A stretch of DNA of 64,000 bases from Autumnicola psychrophila (lineage in GTDB: Bacteria > Bacteroidota > Bacteroidia > Flavobacteriales > Flavobacteriaceae), in NCBI RefSeq assembly GCF_031846645.1, contig NZ_JAVRHN010000005.1, forward strand, positions 271,941-335,940. The letters are read 5' to 3'. The notes beneath the pieces were generated by a model. The model did no database searches. It was not told the DNA's origin and saw nothing but the letters and a program-made list of their open reading frames with translations. The position numbers and the translations under genes were made by a program. Positions 43,167 to 53,523 of the stretch are shown here, in pieces. Each line of letters opens with the position of its first letter. Positions within the stretch are counted from its first letter, which is position 1.

Positions 43167-46100
43167 TTAATTCCTAACGATGAGTCTTATGTTTATCGCA
43201 TTGGAAATATCTGTATCTAACCGAATAATATAAATTCCGTCAGGAAGACCAGAAACCTTGAAAAGGTACAGTCCATCATCTATTTTCGTAAGTTCTTTCT
43301 TAGGATAGGTTTTAATCTTTTGTCCGCTATACCCGTATAAAGAAATTCCGTTTAATTCTACCTGCGTATCAGACAACTGAAGATAAGCTTCTGAAGAAAC
43401 AGGATTAGGGAAAATTGATGCTTTAACCTCCTCCGATTTTGCCCACTGACTCTCTTGCTCAGAACTTTCATATGCATCTAGCAAAAATTCTTCTGCTTTT
43501 TTATTTTCCAGGGATGGACCAAGAATTTCTATTCCGTTTATAAGCGGATTTTCCACATTATGAATAAATGAAATATCCAGAGTACCGTCCAGAACCTCTG
43601 CATTGTAAATCACAATTCCACCTACCTGATGACCAAACCTGCTAGAGAGGTCCAGATCATTTAGATCTGAAGGTATAATACCTTCAATTTCCACATCATA
43701 AACACGTTGACCCGGGGAGGAACTTCCTTTCCAGCCATTGCCAAAATATAGGCGCACCTCATAAATTCCCGAGGTGGACACCGGGAAAGAATAGGTCATA
43801 TTGGGTGGCCCGGATTTGTCATCATAACGCTCTGAATTGTATATACCCGTAGGGGTAGTAGTAAGATCCACATCTGGATGATAGGATTTCATTCCATATT
43901 TAAGGGTGCGGTTGCCTCCAGCCTGAACCAGATAGGGCGAATTACCCCCGGAAGTATCGGCACCCCAGTCCATTTCTCCGTCAATAGCTGGAATTGCGGG
44001 GCCACCTGCGTTTACCCGATAAAGCACCACATTTTCCTGAGGTATCTCCTCCTCTTTAATTATAATTCCAAAGGTCTGCTCCACAAAATTCCCATCAGTA
44101 TCTGTAGCCCGGATGGTTATGTCTGATACTGCAGGAGAAGATGGATAACTCAGAGCGAGTTTATTGTTCGTGATAACAGCACCTATTTCCGGATTTGTAT
44201 TTTGTAAAGTGTAAGTGAGAATTTCATCATTATCATCAAAATAAGTATCCAGAAGTATTACTTCATCGGGAGCATTAACATATCGTTCCTGGTCTGGCAG
44301 CACTTCAGTTATAAAAGGCTCTCCTGAGAATATTGTCCAGGTAAAGCTGATTTCCACAGCATCAGAACTTTCCGCATCACTGTCGTCTACAGTGATCGTT
44401 ACGTTGTAAGGGCTATAATCATGAGCATCTGAAGCAATTACTCCCGAAATAGCTCCTGTGGCAGCGTCTATAGTAACACCTTCTGGCGCACCTGTCATGG
44501 AATAGATTAGTGTTCCATCCCCACCTGTGGCTGTGACGCCAAAGCTGCCATCCAGTTCATCTCCAACAAGATTTCCCTGAGAAGCAATTGGAGCCATTTC
44601 AATAGGAATACCTGCAGGATCGTAAATCACACTTACCTCAAAAGTCTGCTCCACAAAATTCCCATCAGTATCTGTAGCCCGGATGGTTATGTCTGATACC
44701 GCAGGAGAAGATGGATAACTCAGAGCGAGTTTATTACCCGTGATAACAGCTCCTATTTCCGGATTTGTGTTTTGTAAAGTGTAAGTGAGAATTTCATCAT
44801 TATCATCAAAATAGGTATCCAGAAGTATTTCTTCATCGGGAGCATTAACATATCGTTCCAGATCGGGCATCACTTCAGTTATAAAAGGCTCTCCTGAGAA
44901 TATTGTCCAGGTGAAACTGATTTCCACAGTATCAGAACTTTCTTCATCACTATCATCTACATTGACAAGGACGTTGTAAGGACTAAATTTATGAGCATCT
45001 GAAGCAATTGTTCCTCCTATCTGGCCGTTGGTTGGCTCAATAACTAAACCTGAAGGTGCACCGGTCATTGAATACTTCAAATTACCCTCACCACCACTGG
45101 CAGAAACTACCAGGCTACCGTCCAGTTCCTCTCCGGAAATATTAACTTGATCCTCCAGGTCTGCCACTATAATCGGATTACCTCCTGAAACACCAAGGAT
45201 TTCTATTCCATTTATAAGCGGATTTTCCACATGATGAATAAATGATATATCCAGAGCACCGTCAAGAACCTCTGCATTGTAAATCACGATTCCACCTACC
45301 TGATGACCAAACCTGCCAGAGAGGTCCAGATCATTTAGATCTGAAGGTATAATACCTTCAATTTCCACATCATATACACGTTGACCAGGGGAGGAACTAC
45401 CATTCCATCCATTGCCAAAGTACAAACGAACCTGATAAAATCCTGGTGCGGAAACGGGGAAAGAATAGGTCATATTGGGTGGACCGGATTTGTCATCATA
45501 ACGCTCTGAATTGTATATACCCGTAGGGGTAGTAGTAAGATCCACATCTGGATGATAGGATTTCATTCCATATTTAAGGGTTCGGTTGCCTCCAGCCTGA
45601 ACCAGATAGGGCGAATTACCCCCGGAAGTATCGGCACCCCAGTCCATTTCTCCGTCAATAGCTGGAATTGCAGGGCCACCTGTGTTTACCCGATAAAGCA
45701 CCATATTTTCCTGAGGTATCTCCTCCTCTTTAATTATAATTCCAAAGGTCTGCTCCACAAAATTCCCATCAGTATCTGTAGCCCGAATTGTTAGGTTTGA
45801 TACTGCAGGAGAAGATGGATAACTCAGAGCGAGTTTATTACCCGTGCTAACAGCTCCTATTTCCGGATTTGTGTTTTGTAAAGTGTAAGTGAGAATTTCA
45901 TCATTATCATCAAAATAGGTATCCAGAAGTATTTCTTCATCGGGAGCACCAATATATCGTTCGATATCCTGTATAATTTTAGCAATAACAGGCTCTCCTG
46001 AGAGTATTGTCCAGATGAAGCTGATTTCCACAGCATCAGAACTTTCCGCATCACTGTCGTCTACAGTGATCGTTACGTTGTAAGGGCTATAATTATGAGC

Positions 46101-49100
46101 ATCTGAAGCAATTACTCCCGAAATAGCTCCTGTGGCAGCGTCTATAACAACACCTTCTGGCGCACCAGTCATGGAATAGATCAGTGTTCCATCCCCACCT
46201 GTGGCTGTAACACTAAAACTTCCATCCAGTTCATCTCCAACAAGGTTTTCCTGAGAAGCAATTGGAGCCATTTCAATAGGATTACCTGCAGGATCGTAAA
46301 TCACACTTACCTCAAAGGTCTGCTCCACAAAATTCCCATCAGTATCTGTAGCCCGAATGGTTATGTCTGATACCGCAGGAGAAGATGGATAGGTAAGAGC
46401 GAGTTTGTTGCCTGTAACAACAGCACCTATTTCCGGATTTGTGGTTTGCAAAGTGTAAGTGAGAATTTCATCATTATCATCAAAATAGGTATCCAGAAGT
46501 ATTTCTTCATCGGGAGCATTAACATATCGTTCCAGATCGGGCATCACTCCAGCAACAACAGGTTCTCCTGAGAATATTGTCCAGGTGAAGCTGATTTCCA
46601 CAGCATCAGAACTTTCTGCATCACTGTCGTCTACAGTAATCGTTACGTTATAAGGGCTATAATTATGAGCATCTGAAGCAATTACTCCCGAAATAGCTCC
46701 TGTGGCAGCGTCTATAGTAACACCTTCTGGCGCACCTGTCATGGAATAGATTAGTGTTCCATCCCCACCTGTGGCTGTGACAATAAAACTTCCATCCAGT
46801 TCATCTCCAACAAGATTTTCCTGAGAAGCAATTGGAGCCATTTCAATAGGAATACCTGTTGAATCATCTATTACCCTGATTTGGAAAATCTGTTCAGTAT
46901 AATTCCCATGATGATCGGTAGCCCGAATAGTAATATCTGATTCCGCAGTTGAGGAAGGATAATTAATAGTAAGGATATTGCCATTTATGACGGGCTCCAC
47001 TTCAGTATCAGTATTTTTCTCAATTGTATAGCTTAAGTTCTCCACACCACCATTATCATCAAAAAAAGTGTCTAAAAGCAATTCGTCAGCCGAAGCATTA
47101 ATATTTCGTTGCAGATCTGGTATTGCCTGAACAATCTCCGGTTTGCCAGAAGTTACCACCCACTTAAAATTAACAACCTCAGCATCGTCGGTTTTATTAT
47201 CTGCATCATCTACAACCACCATGACTGTATAGGGACTGTTTAAATATGCATCGATATCAATATTTCCTGAGATTCTTCCGGTAGCTGAATCCATAGTTAA
47301 ACCTTGTGGCGCCCCTGTCATGGTATAATTTAAAGCTCCATCCCCTCCATCAGCCAAGATCTGAAGGCCGTTTTCCATTTCCTCTCCGGAAGGATTGATC
47401 TGGTCGTCTACTTTAGTGACTATAACTGGATTTCCTTCTGAAATCTTTAGAATTTCGATCCCATTTAAAAGCGGATTTTCCACATGATGAATAAATGATA
47501 TATCTATAGCTCCGTCAGTTACCAAAACATCATAGAGAACCGCCCCACCAATCTGATGACCAAACCTGGCGGAAAGATCCACTTTGTTTAAGTCTGAAGG
47601 TGTAACTCCTTCAATTTTTACATCAAAAACACGCTGCCCCGGGGCAGAACTTCCGCTCCAGCCGTTTCCACAATAGAGTCTAACCTGGTAAAACCCGGCT
47701 GTATTTACCGGAAATGAATAGGTCATATTTGGTTCTCCCGACTTGTCATCAAACCTTTCTGTATTAAATATGGTCTTAGGGGTAGTGGCCAAATCCACAC
47801 CCGAATCATATCCGGTCATTCCAAAAATCATGGTACGGTTACCGCCGGGTTGAGACAGGTAAGGAGATTGATTTACAGAAGTGTCGCCGCTCCAATCCAT
47901 CTCTGCATCTATGGAAGTTATTACCGGACCACCCGCATTTACCCTATAAAGTACCGGCTTTTTCTCAGAATCTGGATCTACAGCTTTCACCTTAAAAGTT
48001 TGCTCTGTAAATTTCCCCTCAGCATCGGTTGCACGGATAATTATACCCGCTATCGTGGGAATGGAAGGATGACCAATAATTAAATTATTCTCTGAAATTA
48101 CTGTAGAAACTTTTAAATTGGTATTACCCTGAACAGAATAAGTTAGATTCTCTACACCATTATTGTCATTAAAGAAATTATTCAAGTCTATATTACTTTC
48201 TTCCCCATTTAAATTAACTTCCATATCGGGGATCTGTTTTACCACATAAGGATTATCTACTGTAACATTTAAGAAATCCCAGGTTCCTTCAACCTCCACA
48301 CCTTCTGCATTTGAAGAACCAATAAGACCCACTGCCAGATCGATACCTCTTTGCTGAATGGCATCAAGAATAGCCCCTTCAGCATAAATACTTCCAACTT
48401 CACGGCGTACATCCGAATCCGAATCCATGGAATACTCCAGCCTGATTAAACCTGTAGAGGGATCTATTATAAAAAATAAAGAAGCTCCCGATTCCGGTCG
48501 CTCTTCAACAGCAATATCATAATTTATTGGTGCACCGGGAATGTCATTTACCTCCTGTTGCACTCTTATTCCTCCGGGAGTAAAAACAAATTTGATGTAG
48601 TTACTTTGTGAACCATCACCTATAAAGATTCCCAGCTCACCATTTGGCGCATGAGAGTTTCCATACAATTGAAGCGGTGCATTAAAATTAAATAAACCAC
48701 CCGCCACAGTAAAGATGCCGGTCGTAAAATTTGTCTGCACCCCGTACTGGAAAGCTTTTTCCTGTGTATTATTGCTTCCATGCGCCGTCCCTGAAGTCAT
48801 TTGCATGGTCATGGCACCAATAGCCCCACCAAGAATATCATTTGGATTTGGATCATTGGGATCGTCCCGGCGATCCAGCCAGTTTAACCAGTTTGGGTTA
48901 GAATCGCCGTTGTTCATTAATCCTGTAAGACCAAGTCCCATATAACCATTCAGATTAGTATTACTGGAAAAGAGTTGGTTTGTTACTGGAAGTACAAAGG
49001 CGTCACTGCCTTCTTTAGAGGGATCTCCCAGCTGAAAAGGATCATCCTTATCCGGAATTCCATCATTATCATCATCTGGATCATTTAAGTCTGAAATCAT

Positions 49101-50942
49101 TAATCCGTCTGAAGATTTGTCGAAATCTCCCGGCTGGGAAGCTCCGTTACAGGGATCTGTACCATTATCAAATTCATCCTGATTGGTATATCCATCAAAG
49201 TCGTTATCTGCTAATGGGTCATAATCATCTTCAGGAGAGAGTTCACAGTTTATAAAATCCTGCGGCTCTAAAACCACCAGTTTCCCTCCCAAAGTCGCCA
49301 CCCAGATTGTACCGGGAAAAGGATCGTTATCACTATTACAGGTTACTCCCAGTGCATCCCCTCCTATTCCTGAGGCAAAGGATGGGGTTAATTTTTCAAG
49401 AGTTCCATCCGCTTTTAACTCCACTCGTCTCAACACACCGGTATTAACGCCCGCTATTAAGTCGCCTTTCATGGAACCATCAAAATTTGATGCAGTATAC
49501 TCATCTATCCCATTGGTATTAGTTCCCCAGATAGTGACCAGAACATCCTTCTCTCCATCTGGATTGAGATCTCCAGGAGAGCGATTATCTCCCTCTACAG
49601 AATTAGCTTTTAAAACCGGAGGCCAGTCGGCCGGTAAAGCAAGATGAGGATCTGAAGTATAACCTGCTGAAGTTGGGTTTGGGTGGTATTTCAAGGTACG
49701 AAACACTGCGCCTGTTGTTCCGGTACCAGCAGGATTGGTATATAAACCTGCTCCATGAGGATTAGCCCGTATGGGAGTACAGTGACCTCCATAAAAACTT
49801 CCGAATTGATAATTTTGAATATCCTGCGTTACCAGGGTTAAATGATCCTTATTATTGATCTTTTCTCCATTACTAAAAGAAGTACTTCCCGGTTCGGCAG
49901 GATCGTAATTGTTGTTGACATTTGCTGTTCCTTCATTTACAGGAAAACCTCCCCAGCCTCCATTCGCACCATTATCTGTAACATAAACAGCACCGCTTTC
50001 GGTAATGACCAGATCATAGGCATTACGGTAACCGGGAGAAAAAATTTGGACCGGTCCACCTTCAACAATTTTCGCCTGGTTTAGGCCATCATTGCCCCCA
50101 AAGGGATCGTTAATATCAATTCCGTCATAAGCAGGATCATCGGGATCTGTAATTCCATTGATATTCGGACGGGTAGGATCATCTACCGTGGGGAGATCAT
50201 ATATGTATTTTCTCCCATTATCTTCCTGAACAGGCATATTTTCGAGCATGCTAAGGTTCACCGAAAGAATAGCGGCAGAGAGCGCATACTCTGTAGTATG
50301 TGCAAAGTTAACCGAAGGGCTTCCACCATTAGTATGCCCTCCCTGTGCAACAATCAGATAATCCTCACCTTTAATGGTGCGGAATTCCATACCGTTAGTA
50401 GCGTGGTTTTCTTCAGACCTGGGGAGACCACGTACGATATCCACCACATCCCAACCTGTACCATTCCAACTGAAGCGGGTAATGATTCCGGAGTTGGTAT
50501 CCAGATCCACATCGCCACTGCCACCTCCTCCACCGCCACCTATACGAAAATCGCTGGAAGCCACATAGATCACCGGGTGCTCTGATGTACCTGTAACGGT
50601 AAGACCTACTGTCTCTCTATAAGTCGAAGAAAAAGAAGTTCCATCATCATTGTAATTTGGAATACTCTGGATTTGCTGTAATATCTCTACATCAGTAACC
50701 ATATAATCCCCTGGACCCGTACGCTCGAGGGATAGGATTTTGATCTCACCTGTATATTCGGCTACGTAGAGACGCTCATCTGGTCCAAACATGAGAGAAG
50801 TACCGTTATTGAGTTTTCCTTTTCCATTAAAATTCAGCTCTTTTTGCGAAAAACTCTGCGCGTTAACATTATAAAAATGGAAAAACAGGATCAGTAATGT
50901 GATAATAATGGAGTATGTGAGACGCTCGTAATTTTGCTCCAT
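43167..50942 (-). CDS. Giant secreted multidomain protein: propeller, malectin x3, Ig-like repeats, T9SS tail
   Basis: 2591 residues. Signal peptide (~1-29). A beta-propeller of the glucose/sorbosone-dehydrogenase kind lies at ~35-560 (LMFGPDERLYVAEYTGEI, DLVITESGAVYVTDNG). Calcium-binding Asp-rich repeats lie at ~571-644 (DNDFDGYTNQDEFDNGTD, DPDDDNDGIPDKDD). A lectin-like jelly-roll follows (~650-900). Malectin-like domains are at about 996-1167, 1746-1916 and 2304-2474 (RVNAGGP start). Between them are 190-residue Ig-like (cadherin/He_PIG) units. A C-terminal type IX secretion sorting domain spans ~2504-2591 (SIFPNPVSSEAYLQL). It is probably a cell-surface or released protein binding polysaccharide; substrate unknown. 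Confidence 0.88.
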   Translation of the reverse strand: MEQNYERLTYSIIITLLILFFHFYNVNAQSFSQKELNFNGKGKLNNGTSLMFGPDERLYVAEYTGEIKILSLERTGPGDYMVTDVEILQQIQSIPNYNDDGTSFSSTYRETVGLTVTGTSEHPVIYVASSDFRIGGGGGGGSGDVDLDTNSGIITRFSWNGTGWDVVDIVRGLPRSEENHATNGMEFRTIKGEDYLIVAQGGHTNGGSPSVNFAHTTEYALSAAILSVNLSMLENMPVQEDNGRKYIYDLPTVDDPTRPNINGITDPDDPAYDGIDINDPFGGNDGLNQAKIVEGGPVQIFSPGYRNAYDLVITESGAVYVTDNGANGGWGGFPVNEGTANVNNNYDPAEPGSTSFSNGEKINNKDHLTLVTQDIQNYQFGSFYGGHCTPIRANPHGAGLYTNPAGTGTTGAVFRTLKYHPNPTSAGYTSDPHLALPADWPPVLKANSVEGDNRSPGDLNPDGEKDVLVTIWGTNTNGIDEYTASNFDGSMKGDLIAGVNTGVLRRVELKADGTLEKLTPSFASGIGGDALGVTCNSDNDPFPGTIWVATLGGKLVVLEPQDFINCELSPEDDYDPLADNDFDGYTNQDEFDNGTDPCNGASQPGDFDKSSDGLMISDLNDPDDDNDGIPDKDDPFQLGDPSKEGSDAFVLPVTNQLFSSNTNLNGYMGLGLTGLMNNGDSNPNWLNWLDRRDDPNDPNPNDILGGAIGAMTMQMTSGTAHGSNNTQEKAFQYGVQTNFTTGIFTVAGGLFNFNAPLQLYGNSHAPNGELGIFIGDGSQSNYIKFVFTPGGIRVQQEVNDIPGAPINYDIAVEERPESGASLFFIIDPSTGLIRLEYSMDSDSDVRREVGSIYAEGAILDAIQQRGIDLAVGLIGSSNAEGVEVEGTWDFLNVTVDNPYVVKQIPDMEVNLNGEESNIDLNNFFNDNNGVENLTYSVQGNTNLKVSTVISENNLIIGHPSIPTIAGIIIRATDAEGKFTEQTFKVKAVDPDSEKKPVLYRVNAGGPVITSIDAEMDWSGDTSVNQSPYLSQPGGNRTMIFGMTGYDSGVDLATTPKTIFNTERFDDKSGEPNMTYSFPVNTAGFYQVRLYCGNGWSGSSAPGQRVFDVKIEGVTPSDLNKVDLSARFGHQIGGAVLYDVLVTDGAIDISFIHHVENPLLNGIEILKISEGNPVIVTKVDDQINPSGEEMENGLQILADGGDGALNYTMTGAPQGLTMDSATGRISGNIDIDAYLNSPYTVMVVVDDADNKTDDAEVVNFKWVVTSGKPEIVQAIPDLQRNINASADELLLDTFFDDNGGVENLSYTIEKNTDTEVEPVINGNILTINYPSSTAESDITIRATDHHGNYTEQIFQIRVIDDSTGIPIEMAPIASQENLVGDELDGSFIVTATGGDGTLIYSMTGAPEGVTIDAATGAISGVIASDAHNYSPYNVTITVDDSDAESSDAVEISFTWTIFSGEPVVAGVMPDLERYVNAPDEEILLDTYFDDNDEILTYTLQTTNPEIGAVVTGNKLALTYPSSPAVSDITIRATDTDGNFVEQTFEVSVIYDPAGNPIEMAPIASQENLVGDELDGSFSVTATGGDGTLIYSMTGAPEGVVIDAATGAISGVIASDAHNYSPYNVTITVDDSDAESSDAVEISFIWTILSGEPVIAKIIQDIERYIGAPDEEILLDTYFDDNDEILTYTLQNTNPEIGAVSTGNKLALSYPSSPAVSNLTIRATDTDGNFVEQTFGIIIKEEEIPQENMVLYRVNTGGPAIPAIDGEMDWGADTSGGNSPYLVQAGGNRTLKYGMKSYHPDVDLTTTPTGIYNSERYDDKSGPPNMTYSFPVSAPGFYQVRLYFGNGWNGSSSPGQRVYDVEIEGIIPSDLNDLDLSGRFGHQVGGIVIYNAEVLDGALDISFIHHVENPLINGIEILGVSGGNPIIVADLEDQVNISGEELDGSLVVSASGGEGNLKYSMTGAPSGLVIEPTNGQIGGTIASDAHKFSPYNVLVNVDDSDEESSDTVEISFTWTIFSGEPFITEVMPDLERYVNAPDEEILLDTYFDDNDEILTYTLQNTNPEIGAVITGNKLALSYPSSPAVSDITIRATDTDGNFVEQTFEVSVIYDPAGIPIEMAPIASQGNLVGDELDGSFGVTATGGDGTLIYSMTGAPEGVTIDAATGAISGVIASDAHDYSPYNVTITVDDSDAESSDAVEISFTWTIFSGEPFITEVLPDQERYVNAPDEVILLDTYFDDNDEILTYTLQNTNPEIGAVITNNKLALSYPSSPAVSDITIRATDTDGNFVEQTFGIIIKEEEIPQENVVLYRVNAGGPAIPAIDGEMDWGADTSGGNSPYLVQAGGNRTLKYGMKSYHPDVDLTTTPTGIYNSERYDDKSGPPNMTYSFPVSTSGIYEVRLYFGNGWKGSSSPGQRVYDVEIEGIIPSDLNDLDLSSRFGHQVGGIVIYNAEVLDGTLDISFIHNVENPLINGIEILGPSLENKKAEEFLLDAYESSEQESQWAKSEEVKASIFPNPVSSEAYLQLSDTQVELNGISLYGYSGQKIKTYPKKELTKIDDGLYLFKVSGLPDGIYIIRLDTDISNAINIRLIVRN
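43520..46960 (-). repeat. Internal 570-bp repeat units and a 1674-bp duplicated block
   Basis: Equivalent bases of the Ig-like unit fall at 44116 and 44686 (570 bp) and at 45790, 46360 and ~46929 (570, 569). The malectin-plus-repeats block is duplicated at a 1674-bp offset (for example around 43878 and 45552). Units are nearly identical at DNA level, indicating recent duplication or gene conversion. Assembly collapse is possible here. Confidence 0.88.
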
Positions 50943-51499
50943 AACAAAAATATTTAGGTTAGACAGATTCGAATATGAAGATGAAAGTGCTTCAGAAATA
51001 ACTGTTATTAAGACTTCACGAAAGGCAATTCATCTAAAGACCTTATACACTATAATTTTTAATGGGGAAAAATTTCGCGAAATATCCTTTAGGAAGGGGT
51101 AGGACAAACGACGTACACGGCATTATGTAAGAAAAACATTTTCTAATCGGAAGAACTGAAGATAGGGTACAGATTAATCCTTCATCTAAGATAGGAATTT
51201 GTAGAAATAGTTAGCACTATTTTCGATGAACAACCTGAAATTTAGATAAACTAAATTTTCCTCGTTATACGAAGAATATTCCTATTAATTAGTTTTCAAT
51301 TTCTTACGATTTGTATTTTAAACAGCGAATATCTATTACCCCGGGCATAAAAACTGCCATTTAAGAGTAGAATTTCTGAAGAGAAGGAATGTTAAAATAT
51401 GCAGATGTATCACCTCCAAAACTAGGTGCGGCAATTGCCAAATTTCGACCTGCAGTTTCCAGCTCAACGGGATAACTGAGAAAAACTCCTTCAGATTGT
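50943..51499. other. Intergenic with a possible gene remnant
   Basis: 557 bp with no intact gene. Directly downstream of the esterase stop, a minus-strand frame reads EGVFLSYPVELETAGRNLA then APSFGGDTSAYFNIPSLQKF before a stop near 51367. It is protein-like but unassigned. The rest is AT-rich and probably holds the promoter of the giant gene. Confidence 0.3.
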
Positions 51500-52474
51500 T
51501 TATGGCTTCTTCAGATCTTTTGAAGAATTTTCGGAAAATTTTAGATAAGAATGCTGCTGCAGCCATTTTTCCAGTGTCGCAGGCCAATATTGTTGGGTGC
51601 CATCATGTCCCAAACCAAATCCATGGCCTCCTTTTTCATAAATATGAAGTTCTACGGGTACATTTCTTTCTTTTAAGGCACTGTAGTAAACAAGGCTGTT
51701 TTCCACAGGCACTGCCTGATCATCTGTGGCATGGACGAGAAAAGTTGGCGGAGTTTGTTCTGTTACGAGGTTTTCATTTGAAAATTGTTGAATTACATCT
51801 TCTGAAGGTGCAGTTCCTAAGAGATTTTCACGCGAACCAAAATGAGTATAAGCATCCAGCATGGAGATTACCGGATAAATAAGTATACTAAAATTAGGGC
51901 GTGCAGAGACTTCAGCGATTTCAGAATACAAATCTTCTGCGAACCGCGTGGAGAGACTTGCAGCCAGGTGTCCCCCTGCCGAAAATCCGATAACCCCTAT
52001 TTTTTGCGGATCTATCTTATATTTTTCGGCGTTCTGCCTTACTTTTTTGATCGCCTGCCGTGCATCAGTTAAAGGAGCAAGCGATTTTTCCTTCATAATT
52101 TCATCGGAAGGTAGCCGGTACTTTAGAACGAAAGCAGTTATCCCGATTTTATTAAACCAGTGAGCAACTTTACTCCCTTCTGCCTGTACCGCGAGGTGCC
52201 CGTATCCCCCGCCCGGAAAAATAAGGACAGCCGTGCCATTGCGCTCTTTGGGATAAAATACGCTGAGGGTGGGATTGGAGACTTTTCTGATACGTTTAAG
52301 GTTTCCTTCGGTGTCAATTTCAGGTTGCTCTTTATAGTTTTCTGAAGTTATTGCAGCGGGAATAGCTTCATCATAAAGATTTATTACCTCATCTTGTGCA
52401 AAGCCGGTGCTAAAACTGCACATAGTGATGAATGTGCAAAAAAGACTATGCTTTAAAATGCTTAATTTCTTCAT
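51500..52474 (-). CDS. Secreted alpha/beta hydrolase, acetyl(xylan)esterase-like
   Basis: 324 residues with signal peptide (LFCTFITMCSFSTGFAQ). The fold shows an oxyanion motif VLIFPGGGYGHLA, nucleophile GFSAGGHLAA near 163, acid DDQAVP, and His in GGHGFG. This BD-FAE/acetylxylan-esterase type removes acetyl or feruloyl groups from plant polysaccharides. It precedes the giant malectin protein on the same strand and, with the GH115 gene 8 kb away, supports a plant-cell-wall theme. The last ~12 residues (SENSSKDLKKP) look like an atypical tail. Confidence 0.85.
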   Translation of the reverse strand: MKKLSILKHSLFCTFITMCSFSTGFAQDEVINLYDEAIPAAITSENYKEQPEIDTEGNLKRIRKVSNPTLSVFYPKERNGTAVLIFPGGGYGHLAVQAEGSKVAHWFNKIGITAFVLKYRLPSDEIMKEKSLAPLTDARQAIKKVRQNAEKYKIDPQKIGVIGFSAGGHLAASLSTRFAEDLYSEIAEVSARPNFSILIYPVISMLDAYTHFGSRENLLGTAPSEDVIQQFSNENLVTEQTPPTFLVHATDDQAVPVENSLVYYSALKERNVPVELHIYEKGGHGFGLGHDGTQQYWPATLEKWLQQHSYLKFSENSSKDLKKP

Positions 52475-52708
52475 TATACCTTTTTCTATTCAGCAGGAAT
52501 GACTGAATTATAGCCAATTTATACAGAAAGACTTAATTCCCCTCTAAATATACCAATTACAGTCAATTTTTGCTGCTGAACCATGGTTTATACAGATTTT
52601 TCAGCTGTAATAGCTACATTTTGGCCTTCAAAAGCACATTTTCTCTTCTTTTAAAAAATTTTTCCTGCTGAAATTTCTTCAGTAAAAAACCTATTCCGAA
52701 GAAAATAA

Positions 52709-52738
52709 GAGGCAGCCCAAAAATGGCAATTATCGACC
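52709..52738 (-). repeat. Dispersed 30-nt repeat, copy 4
   Basis: GAGGCAGCCCAAAAATGGCA onward is the reverse complement of the 34091 copy with few changes. AAGAGG and CCTCTT around it can form a small stem. Confidence 0.55.
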
Positions 52739-52760
52739 TTTAGTTGACCTCTTTACCTTT

Positions 52761-53450
52761 ATGGAATTCGGAAATTTGAAATTATACATTAACTTAAGCC
52801 CTTCTAAAAAATTATCTATGCTACAAGAGCTCAATAATGCTTACGGGTTTATTTTTGAAAAGGAACTGCTTGAGGAAATTTCTAAAACGGGCATTTTAAA
52901 ATCTGCCAGGGAAGGTGAGATTATTATGGATATAGGTAATTATATTACTTCTATGCCTTTACTTCTGGAGGGAGCGATTAAAATTTTACGTGAAGATAAA
53001 GAAGGTAATGAATTATTGCTTTATTTCCTGGAACGAGGTGACACCTGTGCTCTTACTCTTTCCTGCTGCCTTGGCCAGACCAAGAGCGAGATAAGAGCAG
53101 TAGCCGAAAAGGATACACAATACATCCTGGTGCCCATTGCAAAGATTGAGGAATGGACCACCATGTTTAAAAGCTGGAGAAATTTTGTTTTTGAAAGTTA
53201 CCAGTCCCGGCTATCAGAAATGCTTGAAACTATAGACACCTTAGCATTTATGAACATGGACCAGCGCCTGCTACGCTACCTTCAGGACAAAGCCAAAATA
53301 AATCAATCGCAGGAATTACAGGTCACACATCAGCAAATAGCTTATGATTTAAACACCTCGCGAGTGGTTATTTCAAGATTATTAAAAAAACTTGAACTGG
53401 AGGGGAAAATTCTTCTGCAACGCAATCATCTGGTGGTTTATGATCTCTAA
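52761..53450 (+). CDS. Crp/Fnr-family regulator of the sulfur locus
   Basis: 229 residues from the ATG at 52761; a start at residue 20 (ATG 52818, MLQELNNAYGFIFEKEL) fits the usual N-terminus better. A cyclic-nucleotide-binding-like domain (~45-150) is followed by a Crp-type HTH (VTHQQIAYDLNTSRVVISRLLKKLE). Cys96, Cys102 and Cys103 (TCALTLSCC) are candidate redox or persulfide sensors. The three GTAAC-N4-GTTAC palindromes downstream are plausible targets. It is transcribed toward TauE/SafE. Confidence 0.88.
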   Translation: MEFGNLKLYINLSPSKKLSMLQELNNAYGFIFEKELLEEISKTGILKSAREGEIIMDIGNYITSMPLLLEGAIKILREDKEGNELLLYFLERGDTCALTLSCCLGQTKSEIRAVAEKDTQYILVPIAKIEEWTTMFKSWRNFVFESYQSRLSEMLETIDTLAFMNMDQRLLRYLQDKAKINQSQELQVTHQQIAYDLNTSRVVISRLLKKLELEGKILLQRNHLVVYDL

Positions 53451-53460
53451 GCTCAAGTCT

Positions 53461-53504
53461 GTAACTTTTGTTACTGCCAGATGAGCGATTGAAAATTACT
53501 TTTG
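53461..53504 (+). promoter_or_regulatory. Activator-type promoter 1 (TauE/SafE)
   Basis: GTAAC-TTTT-GTTAC at 53461-53474 and a -7 box TACTTTTG at 53497-53504. The first G of the palindrome is 43 nt from the G of TTTG, putting the site centre near -41.5. The TauE start is 20 nt downstream of the box. Confidence 0.8.
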
Positions 53505-53523
53505 CACTGAATAAAACAAAAAA

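Noticed and set aside
45552..45794. Plus-strand ORFs repeated at 43878 and 45552
   Set aside because: They are the antisense of the duplicated malectin block.
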